Origin: Aquibacillus koreensis | Lineage (GTDB): Bacteria > Bacillota > Bacilli > Bacillales > Amphibacillaceae | Assembly: GCF_025154055.1 (NCBI RefSeq) | Contig: NZ_JAOALK010000056.1 | Location: 124,001 to 188,000 of the forward strand | Reading direction: 5' to 3' | Length of the DNA stretch: 64,000 nucleotides | Part shown: positions 8,522 through 17,611 of the stretch, piece by piece | Layout: the number at the start of each line of letters is the position of its first letter | How positions within the stretch are numbered: the stretch's first letter is position 1 | Translations under genes and position numbers: made by a program | The notes under the pieces: model-generated | Database searches by the model: none | What the model saw: the letters and a program-made list of their open reading frames with translations, nothing else | Told to the model about the DNA's origin: nothing

Positions 8522-9460
8522 ATGAAGCTATATTTTTTAGGAACAGGTGCTGGAGTTCCGTCAAAAGAAAGAAATGTATCTTCTATTGCACTCGAATTAC
8601 TACAAGAATTAGGTAGTATTTGGTTATTTGATTGTGGAGAAGCAACACAGCATCAAATCTTACATACGAATATTCGCCCGCGAAAAATCGATAAAATATT
8701 TATTTCTCATTTACACGGAGACCATATATACGGGTTACCAGGATTTTTAAGTAGCCGTTCATTCCAAAGTGGTGAAACGCCCCTTACAATCTATGGACCA
8801 AAAGGGATAGAAGAATATGTGGAGACTAGCTTACGAGTAAGTGGAACAAAGCTCGCTTATCCTCTAAATTATCAAGAGGTTTTTGATGGACTGGTTTTTG
8901 AAGACGAGTCCTTTCAAGTCTTTGCACTGCAACTAAAGCATGGTGTACCTAGCTTTGGGTATAAGGTGGTTGAGAAAGATATTCTAGGTGAATTAATACC
9001 TGACAAGTTAAAAGATGCGGGTATTACGCCAGGACCAATTTATAGAGAAATAAAAGAAAATGAAAAAGTTACGCTTTCCAATGGTGAAATAATTTACCGC
9101 GCAGACTTTATTGGTCCTGACAAACCTGGCAGGAAACTGTGTATTTTTGGAGATACACGATATGACCCAGATCACCAGTCATTTATTCGTGATACAGATG
9201 TATTAGTACATGAAGCTACTTTTGAAGGTAGTCAAGCCCAATTAGCGCATGATTATTTCCATTCAACAACAAAACAGGCAGCAACCTTAGCTTCATCAAG
9301 TAATGTGGACCATCTAATCTTGACGCATATTTCATCTAGATATCAAAAAGATCAAATAGGTAATCTAAAAGAAGAAGCGCAAACAATCTTTCCTCAAACA
9401 ACGATTGCCCATGATTTTTATGAATTTGAGATTCTATCAAAAAAATCTTCACAAAAATAA
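8522..9460 (+). CDS. rnz: Ribonuclease Z
   Basis: Endonuclease that trims the 3' trailer of CCA-less tRNA precursors. The zinc motif HLHGDH (about residue 63), [15 protein letters not shown] with the accessory His, the FGDT region and [13 protein letters not shown] mark RNase Z among beta-lactamase folds. Length 312 is standard (B. subtilis 307). A strong AGGAGG lies 7 bases before the ATG. The gene follows the GDPD and ends in a hairpin terminator. Confidence 0.96.
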   Translation: MKLYFLGTGAGVPSKERNVSSIALELLQELGSIWLFDCGEATQHQILHTNIRPRKIDKIFISHLHGDHIYGLPGFLSSRSFQSGETPLTIYGPKGIEEYVETSLRVSGTKLAYPLNYQEVFDGLVFEDESFQVFALQLKHGVPSFGYKVVEKDILGELIPDKLKDAGITPGPIYREIKENEKVTLSNGEIIYRADFIGPDKPGRKLCIFGDTRYDPDHQSFIRDTDVLVHEATFEGSQAQLAHDYFHSTTKQAATLASSSNVDHLILTHISSRYQKDQIGNLKEEAQTIFPQTTIAHDFYEFEILSKKSSQK

Positions 9461-9477
9461 AAGTTTAGATGGGAATT

Positions 9478-9522
9478 TGGAGGTGTGAATTAATATGCTA
9501 ATTCGCTCCTCCATTTTTTATT
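9478..9522 (+). terminator. Terminator of rnz
   Basis: GGAGG...GAATTA pairs with TAATTC...CCTCC around an ATATGC loop, followed by ATTTTTTATT. It has a 14-base imperfect stem. Confidence 0.9.
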
Positions 9523-9669
9523 GTAATAATTTAACAGAGCCACTAAATAAGGAACGCATTTTGACAATCCTCATGTTATACTCTTGCATCGTATAATATA
9601 AATTAAAAATTATCTATTAGCTGTAGAGTCGGGAATCGATGGATGTGGTTCGTACAAAATAGCCACTTA

Positions 9670-10161
9670 TTATGACCTGCTCCATTTAATCCTCCATATT
9701 ACTATTATGATTGTTATTGTTAATATCAACACCAATACATACGGAAAGAAAGATCCTTTATCAGTCTCAATTAATTGATCTAGCTTGTTAATATCTGCAC
9801 TTGCCTCAGAAATAAGTTTATTGTCACTACATAGACTTGTTTCCTCCGTTCCATCATGATTATAGGTATAAACTAAATATTTGCTTCCCTTTTCAAACTC
9901 AGTGCCGCACATACCAAAGAAACCGCTATACACATAGCCATCTTGTAGTTCACCTTTCCAGACCTTATCTACTTGAAACTTATTTCCACCCTCTGTATCT
10001 TTACTAACGAGTGTACCAGTAAAAACTACGCTCGAATCTTGATAGTTTTCTTCGACGGAGTCATCAATGCAGCTACATGCATAGGCCTTATTAGGAATTA
10101 TAAAGCTCAGTACACTTGTGATTATAAACAGAAAGCAAGTAATGAAAACTATTTTTTTCAC
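9670..10161 (-). CDS. Membrane-anchored TIMP/NTR-like surface protein
   Basis: A 163-residue protein with a signal peptide (about 1-28) ending at AYACSC, an extracellular part with five or so cysteines (CSC, FGMCGTEF, SLCSD), and a C-terminal membrane helix (about 139-156) followed by RIKWSRS. A Cys-x-Cys right after the cleavage site plus the pattern VVFTGTLVS and FQVDKVWKG is typical of bacterial OB-fold proteins related to tissue inhibitors of metalloproteinases. The bacterial role is unknown. The start is GTG at 10161 with GGGTG upstream. It stands alone, with about 150 bases of noncoding sequence on either side. Confidence 0.65.
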   Translation of the reverse strand: MKKIVFITCFLFIITSVLSFIIPNKAYACSCIDDSVEENYQDSSVVFTGTLVSKDTEGGNKFQVDKVWKGELQDGYVYSGFFGMCGTEFEKGSKYLVYTYNHDGTEETSLCSDNKLISEASADINKLDQLIETDKGSFFPYVLVLILTITIIIVIWRIKWSRS

Positions 10162-10366
10162 TCTTACACCCGCCCATCAATTTCAATACTCTTATAATGG
10201 ATAGAAAACTATGCCAAATATTTAAAACAAAGTATTACACTCAATATAACATCCAAACATAATCCATAATCTCTATTTGTTACAGGAATGCTCCCAGTTT
10301 GTTTTCACTATACCTAGCACTAAGGATAATCCACCAGAAATCAGTTTTCTATGTTTTTAAGGACGT

Positions 10367-11620
10367 TTAGAATTGGAATTCCCCATCCTTCAATAGCACG
10401 ACTTCAGTTTCACCTTCTTTAATGCCCACTACTTTCATATCTTCGGTACCAAAGGTCACATTGACTAACAAAAGTGAAGTATTCAGACCCGATGCCCTTA
10501 ACTCTTCCTCAGATTGGTCCATGCCATTTTGAATATTGGAGGGAGATGCATTTCCGATTCCGATATGACAGGCCGTATTTTCATCAAACAAGGTATTGTA
10601 AAAAAGAGTATCTGCCTGAGCAAGAGGCGATTTATTAGAGACCAAGGCGATTTCACCTAGATAATGTGAACCTTCGTCTGTTTCCATGAGATTTTGTAAC
10701 ACTTCTTGTCCCTTTGCTGCATAATAGTCGGTAATCCGTCCATCTTTAAAAATTAGATAAAATTCATCGATGACACTTCCCCCATAGATAAGAGGTTTAG
10801 TACCTACCAATTTGCCATTCACCTTATTTTTATGGGGAGCAGTAAATATTTCTTCCGTAGGAATGTTCGGAAAGAAAGGTATTCCATTTTCATCTATGAC
10901 ACCCCCACCGATATAGCGATGATTTTTAGGTAGACCAATTAATAAATCAGTTCCACGGCTATTTGTAAAATGCAGGGCTTCAAATTGGCTCTCGTTTAGG
11001 ATTTTTTTTCGAGATTCGAAGGCTCTATTGTGACTCTCCCAATCTTTTATAGGATTTTTTCCATCTGCCCGAGATCCTTTTAAAATTAATTCCCATAATG
11101 ATTCTAATGCTTCTTCTTTACTGAGGTTGGGAAATACTTTAGTTGCCCATCCAACGTACGGGACAACTAGAAGACACCAGCGTACCTCGTGGGATCTAAT
11201 TTTCGCATAATGATCCCTCAATTTGGTACGAGAAGCTTTTTGGAAACGACTTATCCTGTCTGTAGAAACATCCTTAAAGACATCTAAGTTTTCAGAAATA
11301 ATATGGATGTAAGCAGCACCTGCATCCTCCCACTCCTTAAAACGGGCAGCCTGCCAATCAGGAAAATGATCGATGACACGATCTGCTGCATTTAAGTAGA
11401 ATTCTTTGGTAGACTGTTCATCTGTCCAATCTATAAATACATTTGAAGCTCCTGCCTCGTAGGCTACAGTTTGAATTAGACGTGCAAACGTAGCATTTTG
11501 TATATCACTATGAATAATCAATAATTGATTTTTTTGCAGATTTACACCAGCTTGTACAGCAAGTTCTGCATACTTTTTCAACTGTGCTTCACTTATAAAT
11601 TCATATATTTGTTTAATCAT
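10367..11620 (-). CDS. ampS: Aminopeptidase, M29 family (AmpS/PepS type)
   Basis: Cytosolic metallo-aminopeptidase with broad specificity. The 417-residue sequence aligns with the M29 pattern: N-terminal Rossmann-like half (QKNQLLIIHSDIQNA), metal ligands in FPNIPTEEIFTAPH, ETDEGSHYLGEIALV, LFYNTLFDENTACHIGIGNA, and a closing GTEDMKVVG with EGETEVVLLKDGEF. Length is typical. It is monocistronic between the TIMP-like gene and the dinB terminator; no clear terminator was seen after it. Confidence 0.88.
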   Translation of the reverse strand: MIKQIYEFISEAQLKKYAELAVQAGVNLQKNQLLIIHSDIQNATFARLIQTVAYEAGASNVFIDWTDEQSTKEFYLNAADRVIDHFPDWQAARFKEWEDAGAAYIHIISENLDVFKDVSTDRISRFQKASRTKLRDHYAKIRSHEVRWCLLVVPYVGWATKVFPNLSKEEALESLWELILKGSRADGKNPIKDWESHNRAFESRKKILNESQFEALHFTNSRGTDLLIGLPKNHRYIGGGVIDENGIPFFPNIPTEEIFTAPHKNKVNGKLVGTKPLIYGGSVIDEFYLIFKDGRITDYYAAKGQEVLQNLMETDEGSHYLGEIALVSNKSPLAQADTLFYNTLFDENTACHIGIGNASPSNIQNGMDQSEEELRASGLNTSLLLVNVTFGTEDMKVVGIKEGETEVVLLKDGEFQF

Positions 11621-11949
11621 TTATTATCTCTCCTGTGATGTTCTTGTATAATTGTATAATTTCACTACGGAACCCTGACCTACTTAACAAGCCTTCCCGT
11701 TCGTATTAAGGTTAGCCGATTGCTAATCTGTATTACTTTTTTTCATGGTCATGTAGAAAGTAACTGCTTGTGGGACATTGATACTATCAACTAAACCGTT
11801 CGCCCCCTACTTGTAGAAACTTGTAGGCTGGTTGTACCTAGATCTTGTATATGTTTTTTGAAAAACATATACAAACTATTAGCTAGTTTAAGATCGGTCC
11901 TTTACATTCTCAGTTAATTGTATCACTATATGGTAAGGATTTATCAGAG
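11621..11949. other. Noncoding stretch with a 30-base palindrome
   Basis: No gene is apparent. A near-perfect inverted repeat occupies 11845-11874 (arms of 14 bases around TG, arm TTGTATATGTTTTT). Neither strand has a run of T after it, so it may be an operator or a processed hairpin rather than a terminator. The rest is AT-rich sequence without motifs I recognise. Confidence 0.5.
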
Positions 11950-11982
11950 AAATAAGAAAAAACAGACCTATGGTGGGTCTGC
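11950..11982 (-). terminator. Terminator of dinB transcript
   Basis: CAGACC and GGTCTG arms around CACCATA, followed on the minus strand by TTTTTTC. It lies 150 bases beyond the dinB stop, leaving a 3' leader in which I find no convincing gene. Confidence 0.85.
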
Positions 11983-12131
11983 TAATCTCCTTGATATTTA
12001 ATTTGTTAATTAACTCAATTAGCAAATTAATTATTTTCGTACTACTAATTACAATTTTCTCCCTCTCAACCGAACTCGTTATTTGTAAAAGTTGAGCGTT
12101 TTCTTTTTCTTCTCTAGTATATAGAAAGGAA

Positions 12132-13361
12132 TTAATCCCTGTAATCATCCAAAAAATCCTTCTGGAAGCTTGTTCGAGGCTCATCATCATCGATCGGGTT
12201 ATTTAACTTAATAAAAGGATTTTTCCCAAACTTGTCGGTTAGTTGGTCAATTGCTTTATAAAGCTTTTCCTTACTTGCATCCACTTCATACGTAAACAAA
12301 TCTAATTGCTGCGCAATCTCCTTCTTCTCCGCAATGTCTTGGATAGTAATACCTAGTAATCTCACTGGGTCACCATTCCAGTGTTGTTCAAATAATGCAT
12401 AACCCGCACCAAATATTTCTTCTTCGTCCTCGATGAATTCGGGCAATTTCATACTTCTCGTTATTGTTTTTCTATTGTGAAATCGGATCATAATTTGAAT
12501 ATTTCTTCCTACTGCTTGTTTCCTTTTTAAACGTCTAGCCACATTCCTAGCTAGATGCCGAAATAACTTACGAATTTCATTTTCATCTGTAGTGTCTTGG
12601 GGTAATGTTTCAGAGCTCCCGATACTTTTAAAATCATGAACGGCTTCAGGATCAACGGGACTTGGATCTATTCCATTTGCACGGTTTTGTAGACGCTCAC
12701 CATTAATACCTAACAACCTTTTTAATGTAGGTGGATCAGCATGCGCCAAATCTTTTATGGTAAAGATCTCAATTTGATTAAGCTTCTCGGCTGTTTTCTT
12801 ACCAATACCATACATCTCTTCAATCGGTAATGGCCATAGCTTTACAGGAAGATCTCGTTTTCTTAGAACGGTAATTCCCATTGGCTTTTTCATATCGGAT
12901 GCCATTTTAGCTAAAAATTTATTCGGAGCGATCCCTATGCTACATGGTAGATCAAGCTGTGTGGCTATTTTTTGTTGCAGTGCTTGAGCAATTGCAATGG
13001 GTGAACCTTTTTGCTCACAGTCAGTTATATCCATGTACCCTTCATCAATAGATACAGGTTGTACATAAGGTGTAACCTCGGATAATATCTTGAACATTTC
13101 TTTTGATGCAATCCGATATCGGTTAAAATTTGGTCTCATCACAATTAAGTCAGGACAAAGTTTTCTTGCTTCCCAAAGAGGCATTGTGGTTTTTACCCCT
13201 TTTGCCCTTGCTTCATAGCTACTTGTTACGATAATCCCTTTTCTTTCTTCCGGGTTACCAGCGATTGCTATAGGTTTCCCTTTCAGATTGGGATTGTATG
13301 CAGCTTCCACGGAAGCATAAAAACTATTCATATCAACATGAAATATTATTCGGTAAGCCAT
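12132..13361 (-). CDS. dinB: DNA polymerase IV (Y family)
   Basis: Error-prone translesion polymerase. The 409-residue protein carries the palm carboxylates in FHVDMNSFYASVE (about 7-19) and VSIDEGYMD (about 103-111), the fingers motif SYEARAKGVKT, the thumb HhH EEMYGIGKKTAEKL, and a little-finger domain from about 240. A beta-clamp binding peptide QLDLF sits near residue 358, with a short tail after it. Length and place match B. subtilis YqjH (DinB1). I see no LexA box in the short upstream region. Confidence 0.95.
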   Translation of the reverse strand: MAYRIIFHVDMNSFYASVEAAYNPNLKGKPIAIAGNPEERKGIIVTSSYEARAKGVKTTMPLWEARKLCPDLIVMRPNFNRYRIASKEMFKILSEVTPYVQPVSIDEGYMDITDCEQKGSPIAIAQALQQKIATQLDLPCSIGIAPNKFLAKMASDMKKPMGITVLRKRDLPVKLWPLPIEEMYGIGKKTAEKLNQIEIFTIKDLAHADPPTLKRLLGINGERLQNRANGIDPSPVDPEAVHDFKSIGSSETLPQDTTDENEIRKLFRHLARNVARRLKRKQAVGRNIQIMIRFHNRKTITRSMKLPEFIEDEEEIFGAGYALFEQHWNGDPVRLLGITIQDIAEKKEIAQQLDLFTYEVDASKEKLYKAIDQLTDKFGKNPFIKLNNPIDDDEPRTSFQKDFLDDYRD

Positions 13362-13455
13362 TTATCATCACTCGCAGTCAACCCTTGATATAATGGTTAT
13401 TATTCGGGCTTATTATATCATACATCTAATTACATCACAGATTTATTAGATTTGA

Positions 13456-13489
13456 TAAAAAAGAACCAATCTATCAATAGATTGGCTCT
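13456..13489 (-). terminator. Terminator of the mcm-yqjE operon
   Basis: AGAGCCAATCTA pairs with TAGATTGGTTCT around TCAA or TTGA, followed by TTTTTTATC on the minus strand, five bases after the peptidase stop. Confidence 0.92.
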
Positions 13490-13494
13490 GACTA

Positions 13495-14613
13495 CTATTT
13501 TGCTACTTCTTTTATGATAGCCGTAATTAATTCTGTGATTTTCACAAGTTCTGAAACAGGCATACGTTCATTCGTAGTATGAATATCCTCATAACCTACC
13601 GCTAAATTAACTGTTGGGATACCGTGTCCAGAAATAACGTTCGCATCACTTCCACCACCACTTTGTCGTAGTGTACTTTCTCTCCCTATTGTTGATGCTG
13701 CTTTTCTGGCGATTTCTACGACATGGTCACCTGCTTCCCTTTTATATCCTGGGTACATAATTTTAACATCCACATCAACACTTCCACCCATTTGTGCAGC
13801 AGTTTCTTCAAAAGCTTTTTTCATTTTCTCCACTTGCGCTTCCATTTTTTCCGTTACAAGTGACCTTGCTTCCGCTAAAATCTCTACATGATCACATACA
13901 ATATTCGTTTTTGATCCGCCTTCAAATCGGCCAATGTTCGCTGTGGTTTCCTCATCAATTCTTCCAAGCGGCATCTTTGCAATTGATTTTGCAGCAAGTG
14001 TAATGGCTGATATACCCTTTTCAGGTGCAACTCCCGCATGTGCCGTTTTTCCTTTTATTAAAGCATTTATTTTAGCTTGTGTAGGAGCTGCTACGATAAT
14101 GTCTCCCACTTGGCCATCACTATCAACGGCATAGCCAAATTTTGCTTTGACAAGGCTCATATCAAGCTCTTTAGCTCCAACTAAACCTGACTCTTCACCA
14201 GCAGTAATAATAAATTGAACATCTCCATGTGCAATATCTTGCTCTTTTAAAATGCGAATGGCTTCAAGCATAGCCGCCAATCCTGCTTTATCATCTGCTC
14301 CAAGAATAGTGGTTCCATCCGTAACAATATAACCGTCTTTAATCGTCGGCTTAATATTCTTCCCAGGTACGACTGTATCCATATGAGAGGTAAAGTATAT
14401 GGTGTCTTTATCTGATGATGCCCCTTTTAACGTACATACTAAGTTCCCTGCTCCATGACCAGTCTTAGACATACTATCATCTTCTACTACTTCAAGTCCT
14501 AAGTCTGAAAATTTCTTTTTAAGTACCTTAGCAATCGCAGCTTCTTCTGTTGTTTCCGAGTCAATTTTTACTAACTCGATAAATTCATCCACTAGTCTAT
14601 CTTTATTTACCAT
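13495..14613 (-). CDS. yqjE: M20 family metallopeptidase (YqjE, tripeptidase-like)
   Basis: Cytosolic two-zinc peptidase related to tripeptidase PepT. Seen: FTSHMDTVVPG (metal ligand His and Asp, about 72), DDKAGLAAMLEA (bridging Asp), TAGEESGLVGA with catalytic Glu (about 140), AVDSDGQVG, a dimerisation lid (about 180-290), and GGGSDANVI with the final ligand in HTTNERMP. GGAGGTAGC lies 7 bases before ATG 14613, giving 372 residues, the length of B. subtilis YqjE; the frame is open further upstream but lacks a ribosome site. Third gene after the mutase subunits, 40 bases downstream. Confidence 0.9.
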   Translation of the reverse strand: MVNKDRLVDEFIELVKIDSETTEEAAIAKVLKKKFSDLGLEVVEDDSMSKTGHGAGNLVCTLKGASSDKDTIYFTSHMDTVVPGKNIKPTIKDGYIVTDGTTILGADDKAGLAAMLEAIRILKEQDIAHGDVQFIITAGEESGLVGAKELDMSLVKAKFGYAVDSDGQVGDIIVAAPTQAKINALIKGKTAHAGVAPEKGISAITLAAKSIAKMPLGRIDEETTANIGRFEGGSKTNIVCDHVEILAEARSLVTEKMEAQVEKMKKAFEETAAQMGGSVDVDVKIMYPGYKREAGDHVVEIARKAASTIGRESTLRQSGGGSDANVISGHGIPTVNLAVGYEDIHTTNERMPVSELVKITELITAIIKEVAK

Positions 14614-14653
14614 GGTAATGCTACCTCCAATTATTTCGCAATTAATTAGTACG

Positions 14654-15088
14654 TTAGCGAATCGTTTCCTTCCTGTCAATCTTTCTGTCCTTTTGACACG
14701 TAATTACAATGGATTGAATCCCTTTCACAATCTCGTCTATCGAATCAGAGCGAGTAAAGATTCTTGATACTCCTTGATCGAATAAAAAAGAAAGATCACA
14801 CGCTGGAATAATACCGCCACCAATCACAGGTACATTTGTTATTCCACGCATTTTAAGTTCTTCTAACACTTGAGGAAATATGTGCCGATGAGCACCTGCC
14901 ATACTCGATAGGCCAATAATATGAACGTTATGCGCTATTGCTTTTTTCACTATTTGCTCAGGAGTTTGACGTAAGCCTGAATATATTACTTCCATCTCAT
15001 TCTCTCTTAAAGCCTCTGCAAGTACTAGCGCGCCACGATTATGTCCATCTAAGCCAACTTTACCAATCAAAATACGAATGGAAGACAT
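14654..15088 (-). CDS. Methylmalonyl-CoA mutase small subunit, B12-binding
   Basis: Adenosylcobalamin-binding domain as a separate polypeptide of 144 residues. The base-off/His-on motif DxHxxG is seen as GLDGHNRG at about residues 10-17, with IIGLSSMAGAHRH and PVIGGGIIP forming the corrin pocket. The ATG at 15088 is one base after the stop of the catalytic subunit and is preceded by GGAGAG, so the 32 upstream codons are a shadow of the neighbour. The C-terminal Lys/Arg-rich tail is unusual. Forms a heteromer with the next gene; isobutyryl-CoA mutase also has this split form. Confidence 0.9.
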   Translation of the reverse strand: MSSIRILIGKVGLDGHNRGALVLAEALRENEMEVIYSGLRQTPEQIVKKAIAHNVHIIGLSSMAGAHRHIFPQVLEELKMRGITNVPVIGGGIIPACDLSFLFDQGVSRIFTRSDSIDEIVKGIQSIVITCQKDRKIDRKETIR

Positions 15089-15089
15089 T

Positions 15090-16736
15090 TTATTCAAGCT
15101 CTCCTGTATATTCTCCAAAAACTTCTCGAAATACATCACTAATTTCACCAACAGTACAATAGGATTTAACCGCTTGTAGTACATAGGGGACTACATTTAT
15201 TTCTTCAGTAGCAGCCTCTCTTAATTCTCTCAGACTTTTCAAAACTTTTATCTCATTTCTTCTTTTTTTAATAGCATATAATGTATCTATCTGATAGTTA
15301 TCCTGTTGTTCATTTTGTTTCCCATAAGAAATAGTGGAAAAAAGAGAAGCGTTTTTTTGGTTAGATTTATTAGCACCTACTACTATTTTTTCACGCGCTT
15401 CCATTTTTTTGTGTGTTTGATATGCAGCTTGTTGGATTTCGCGTTGGTAATATCCATTTTCTACTGCACGTATGGCGCCACCCATTTCAAGTATTTCGCT
15501 TACTTTACTTGTTACAAGCTCTTCCATTTCGTCTGTTAGATCTTCTATAAAATACGATCCACCTAATGGGTCAGTGGTATCACTAACCCCAGATTCAAAT
15601 GCAATGATTTGTTGTGTCCTTAAAGCAATTCTAGCTGTAGTTTCATTTGGTAAAGCCTCCGCTTCATCCAATGCATTCGTGTGGAGACTTTGGGTACCAC
15701 CTAGAACTGCAGCTAATGCTTGCAACGTCACTCTAATTATATTGTTTTCAGGCTCTTGTTCCGTTAATGTTGATCCTGCTGTCTGCGTGTGAAAACGTAA
15801 CTGGCAACTTTTCGGATCATTCGGAACATAGCGTTCTTTTACCAGATTTGCCCAAATTCTTCTCGCAGCTCTAAACTTAGCAATCTCTTCAAAGAAATTA
15901 GTATCAGAACTAAAGAAAAAAGATACCCTCGGTGCAATGCTATCAATGGATACTCCATGCTTTATCGCTTCGTCCAAATAGGTGATTGCATTCGCAAAGG
16001 TATATGCTAATTCCTGGACAGCGTTTGCTCCTGCCTCTCGAATATGGTAGCCAGAAATACTAATTGGATGTATTTTTGGTGTATGTTTTTGTGCATAAAT
16101 GATTAAATCAATGGTTAGACGAGTGGAGTCTTTCGGGGGATAAATATAGGTGCCACGGGCAATATACTCTTTTAAAATGTCATTTTGAATCGTACCTGCT
16201 ATAGATTGGAGTGGTGTTTTCCGCTTTTCAGCGATCGCTATATACATACAATATAAGATAATTGCAGGAGCATTTATCGTCATTGATGTACGCATCTGAT
16301 CAAGCGGGATGTCTTTAAATAAAAGTTCCATGTCGTAAAGGGAGTCAATCGATACCCCTACTTTTCCAACTTCACCTTTTGCTAATGGATGGTCTGAATC
16401 TAGTCCAAGTTGGGTAGGTAAATCAAATGCTACAGATAGAGCATCTTGACCTTCACTTAGCAAGTACTGAAATCTTTCATTTGTTTGACTAGCGGAGCCA
16501 AATCCTGCATATTGTCTAATGGACCATAATTTACTTCGATACATAGAATCGTAAATCCCTCTTGTGTATGGATAACTCCCTGGAAAACCTATTTTTTTAT
16601 AAAATGCTTGATCCTTTATGTTAGGGTGATAACAGTTTCTTATTGGGATATTTGAAGGTGTAAAGTAAGGTTTTTTTTGAAATTCGTCTCCGCCCGAATA
16701 ATCTATTTGATGACGTTTATTCTCTATCTCATTCAA
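15090..16736 (-). CDS. Methylmalonyl-CoA mutase catalytic subunit
   Basis: Interconverts methylmalonyl-CoA and succinyl-CoA with adenosylcobalamin bound by the small subunit. The 548-residue TIM barrel shows PYTRGIYDSMYRS, WSIRQYAGFG, LSVAFDLPTQLGLDSD, GTIQNDILKEYIARGTYIYP and LRFHTQTAGSTLTEQ. The Tyr in DSMY and the Arg in IARGTYIYP align with substrate carboxylate-binding residues of methylmalonyl-CoA mutase (isobutyryl-CoA mutases carry Phe and Gln there), so methylmalonyl-CoA is favoured. First gene of mutase-large, mutase-small, yqjE. The partner genes meaB, epimerase and propionyl-CoA carboxylase are not in the window. Confidence 0.9.
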   Translation of the reverse strand: MNEIENKRHQIDYSGGDEFQKKPYFTPSNIPIRNCYHPNIKDQAFYKKIGFPGSYPYTRGIYDSMYRSKLWSIRQYAGFGSASQTNERFQYLLSEGQDALSVAFDLPTQLGLDSDHPLAKGEVGKVGVSIDSLYDMELLFKDIPLDQMRTSMTINAPAIILYCMYIAIAEKRKTPLQSIAGTIQNDILKEYIARGTYIYPPKDSTRLTIDLIIYAQKHTPKIHPISISGYHIREAGANAVQELAYTFANAITYLDEAIKHGVSIDSIAPRVSFFFSSDTNFFEEIAKFRAARRIWANLVKERYVPNDPKSCQLRFHTQTAGSTLTEQEPENNIIRVTLQALAAVLGGTQSLHTNALDEAEALPNETTARIALRTQQIIAFESGVSDTTDPLGGSYFIEDLTDEMEELVTSKVSEILEMGGAIRAVENGYYQREIQQAAYQTHKKMEAREKIVVGANKSNQKNASLFSTISYGKQNEQQDNYQIDTLYAIKKRRNEIKVLKSLRELREAATEEINVVPYVLQAVKSYCTVGEISDVFREVFGEYTGELE

Positions 16737-16877
16737 AATAATTCCTCCTTACTATCCTCTTTATCTTATTCTATTCACACGTGCCATATCTTAGAATTTT
16801 TTTATTTGACTTGTCCATTTCAACTTTTTTAGGTAAAATACAAGTAGTAAAGTGCTTTACTGAAGGAGGATTATCAG

Positions 16878-16979
16878 ATGGCAACAAAACGTCAAAAAAG
16901 AATTAAAGTTATCGTTTATATAATGATTATTGCAATGATATTATCAACTTTTACTGCTGGTTTAGCTGCTTTTCTCTAA
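16878..16979 (+). CDS. prli42: Prli42-like membrane miniprotein
   Basis: A 33-residue protein with a basic N-terminus (MATKRQKRIK) and one membrane helix (VIVYIMIIAMILSTFTAGLA). AAGGAGG lies 8 bases before the ATG. Size, charge pattern and helix match Prli42, which tethers the stressosome to the membrane in Listeria and is conserved in Firmicutes. The assignment is by composition and length rather than long alignment. It is monocistronic, divergent from the mutase operon, with its own terminator. A possible promoter is TTGTCC (16811) with TAAAAT (16834) at 17-base spacing. Confidence 0.7.
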   Translation: MATKRQKRIKVIVYIMIIAMILSTFTAGLAAFL

Positions 16980-16996
16980 CATTAAAAACAAACAAA

Positions 16997-17034
16997 AGAC
17001 TGTATATTATCTAACATAATATACAGTCTTTTTT
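16997..17034. terminator. Bidirectional terminator
   Basis: A 14-base perfect stem (16997-17010 with 17016-17029, arm AGACTGTATATTAT) around CTAAC, with T-run on the plus side and A-run before it. It serves prli42 on the plus strand and the L,D-transpeptidase on the minus strand. Confidence 0.92.
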
Positions 17035-17035
17035 A

Positions 17036-17539
17036 TTACATCGCATTATATTGCTTTGCTATAGTTGTAAAATCCTCTTCAGACTCTGTGATAAGAATTT
17101 TTGTGCCTATTGGTATTCGATCAAATAAAACTTCTACGTTCTCATTCATCATTCGGATACATCCTGCTGAAACATTAGCGCCAATTGACTCTGGTTTGTT
17201 TGTTCCATGGACACCATATATTCTACCATCCGTATCTTCTGCATCGAATCCAATCCACCGCGAACCTAAAGGATTGTCTGGCGAACCACCAGGGATATTT
17301 TTCTTGCGATAATACGGTTCCTTCGCTTTTACGGTAATGGTATGAAGACCATTAGGGGTCAGTTCATTGGTTGCACCAGTGGCTACACGATACACGTTTT
17401 GAATTTCACGGTCATCCACATATGCTATCTGATTTGTTTGCTTTTTTACAATTAAAAAAGGTGCATTGGGAGCTGGATTTTCGCCTAATGGCCATAATGG
17501 AGAAAGAAATAGCACGATCATAATCGAAATAAATTTCAT
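17036..17539 (-). CDS. Secreted L,D-transpeptidase (YkuD domain)
   Basis: Cross-links or modifies peptidoglycan through meso-diaminopimelate. The 167-residue protein begins with a signal sequence (MKFISIMIVLFLSPLWPLG) and is then a single YkuD domain. The catalytic motif is present as YGVHGTNKPESIG followed by SAGCIRM (nucleophilic Cys with the paired His, about residues 122-141). There is no LysM domain, so attachment must be by other means. GGAGG before the ATG supports the start. It is convergent with prli42. Confidence 0.9.
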   Translation of the reverse strand: MKFISIMIVLFLSPLWPLGENPAPNAPFLIVKKQTNQIAYVDDREIQNVYRVATGATNELTPNGLHTITVKAKEPYYRKKNIPGGSPDNPLGSRWIGFDAEDTDGRIYGVHGTNKPESIGANVSAGCIRMMNENVEVLFDRIPIGTKILITESEEDFTTIAKQYNAM

Positions 17540-17611
17540 TAAAACTCCTCCAAATTAAGCTTTTTAATTAGCTTCTCCAGAAAGAGCTATTTTCATTTAG
17601 TTTTCTGCAAA

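Noticed and set aside
11888-12190. 100-codon open frame on the minus strand
   Set aside because: It starts within the 3' end of dinB and runs through the dinB terminator hairpin; no internal start with a ribosome site.
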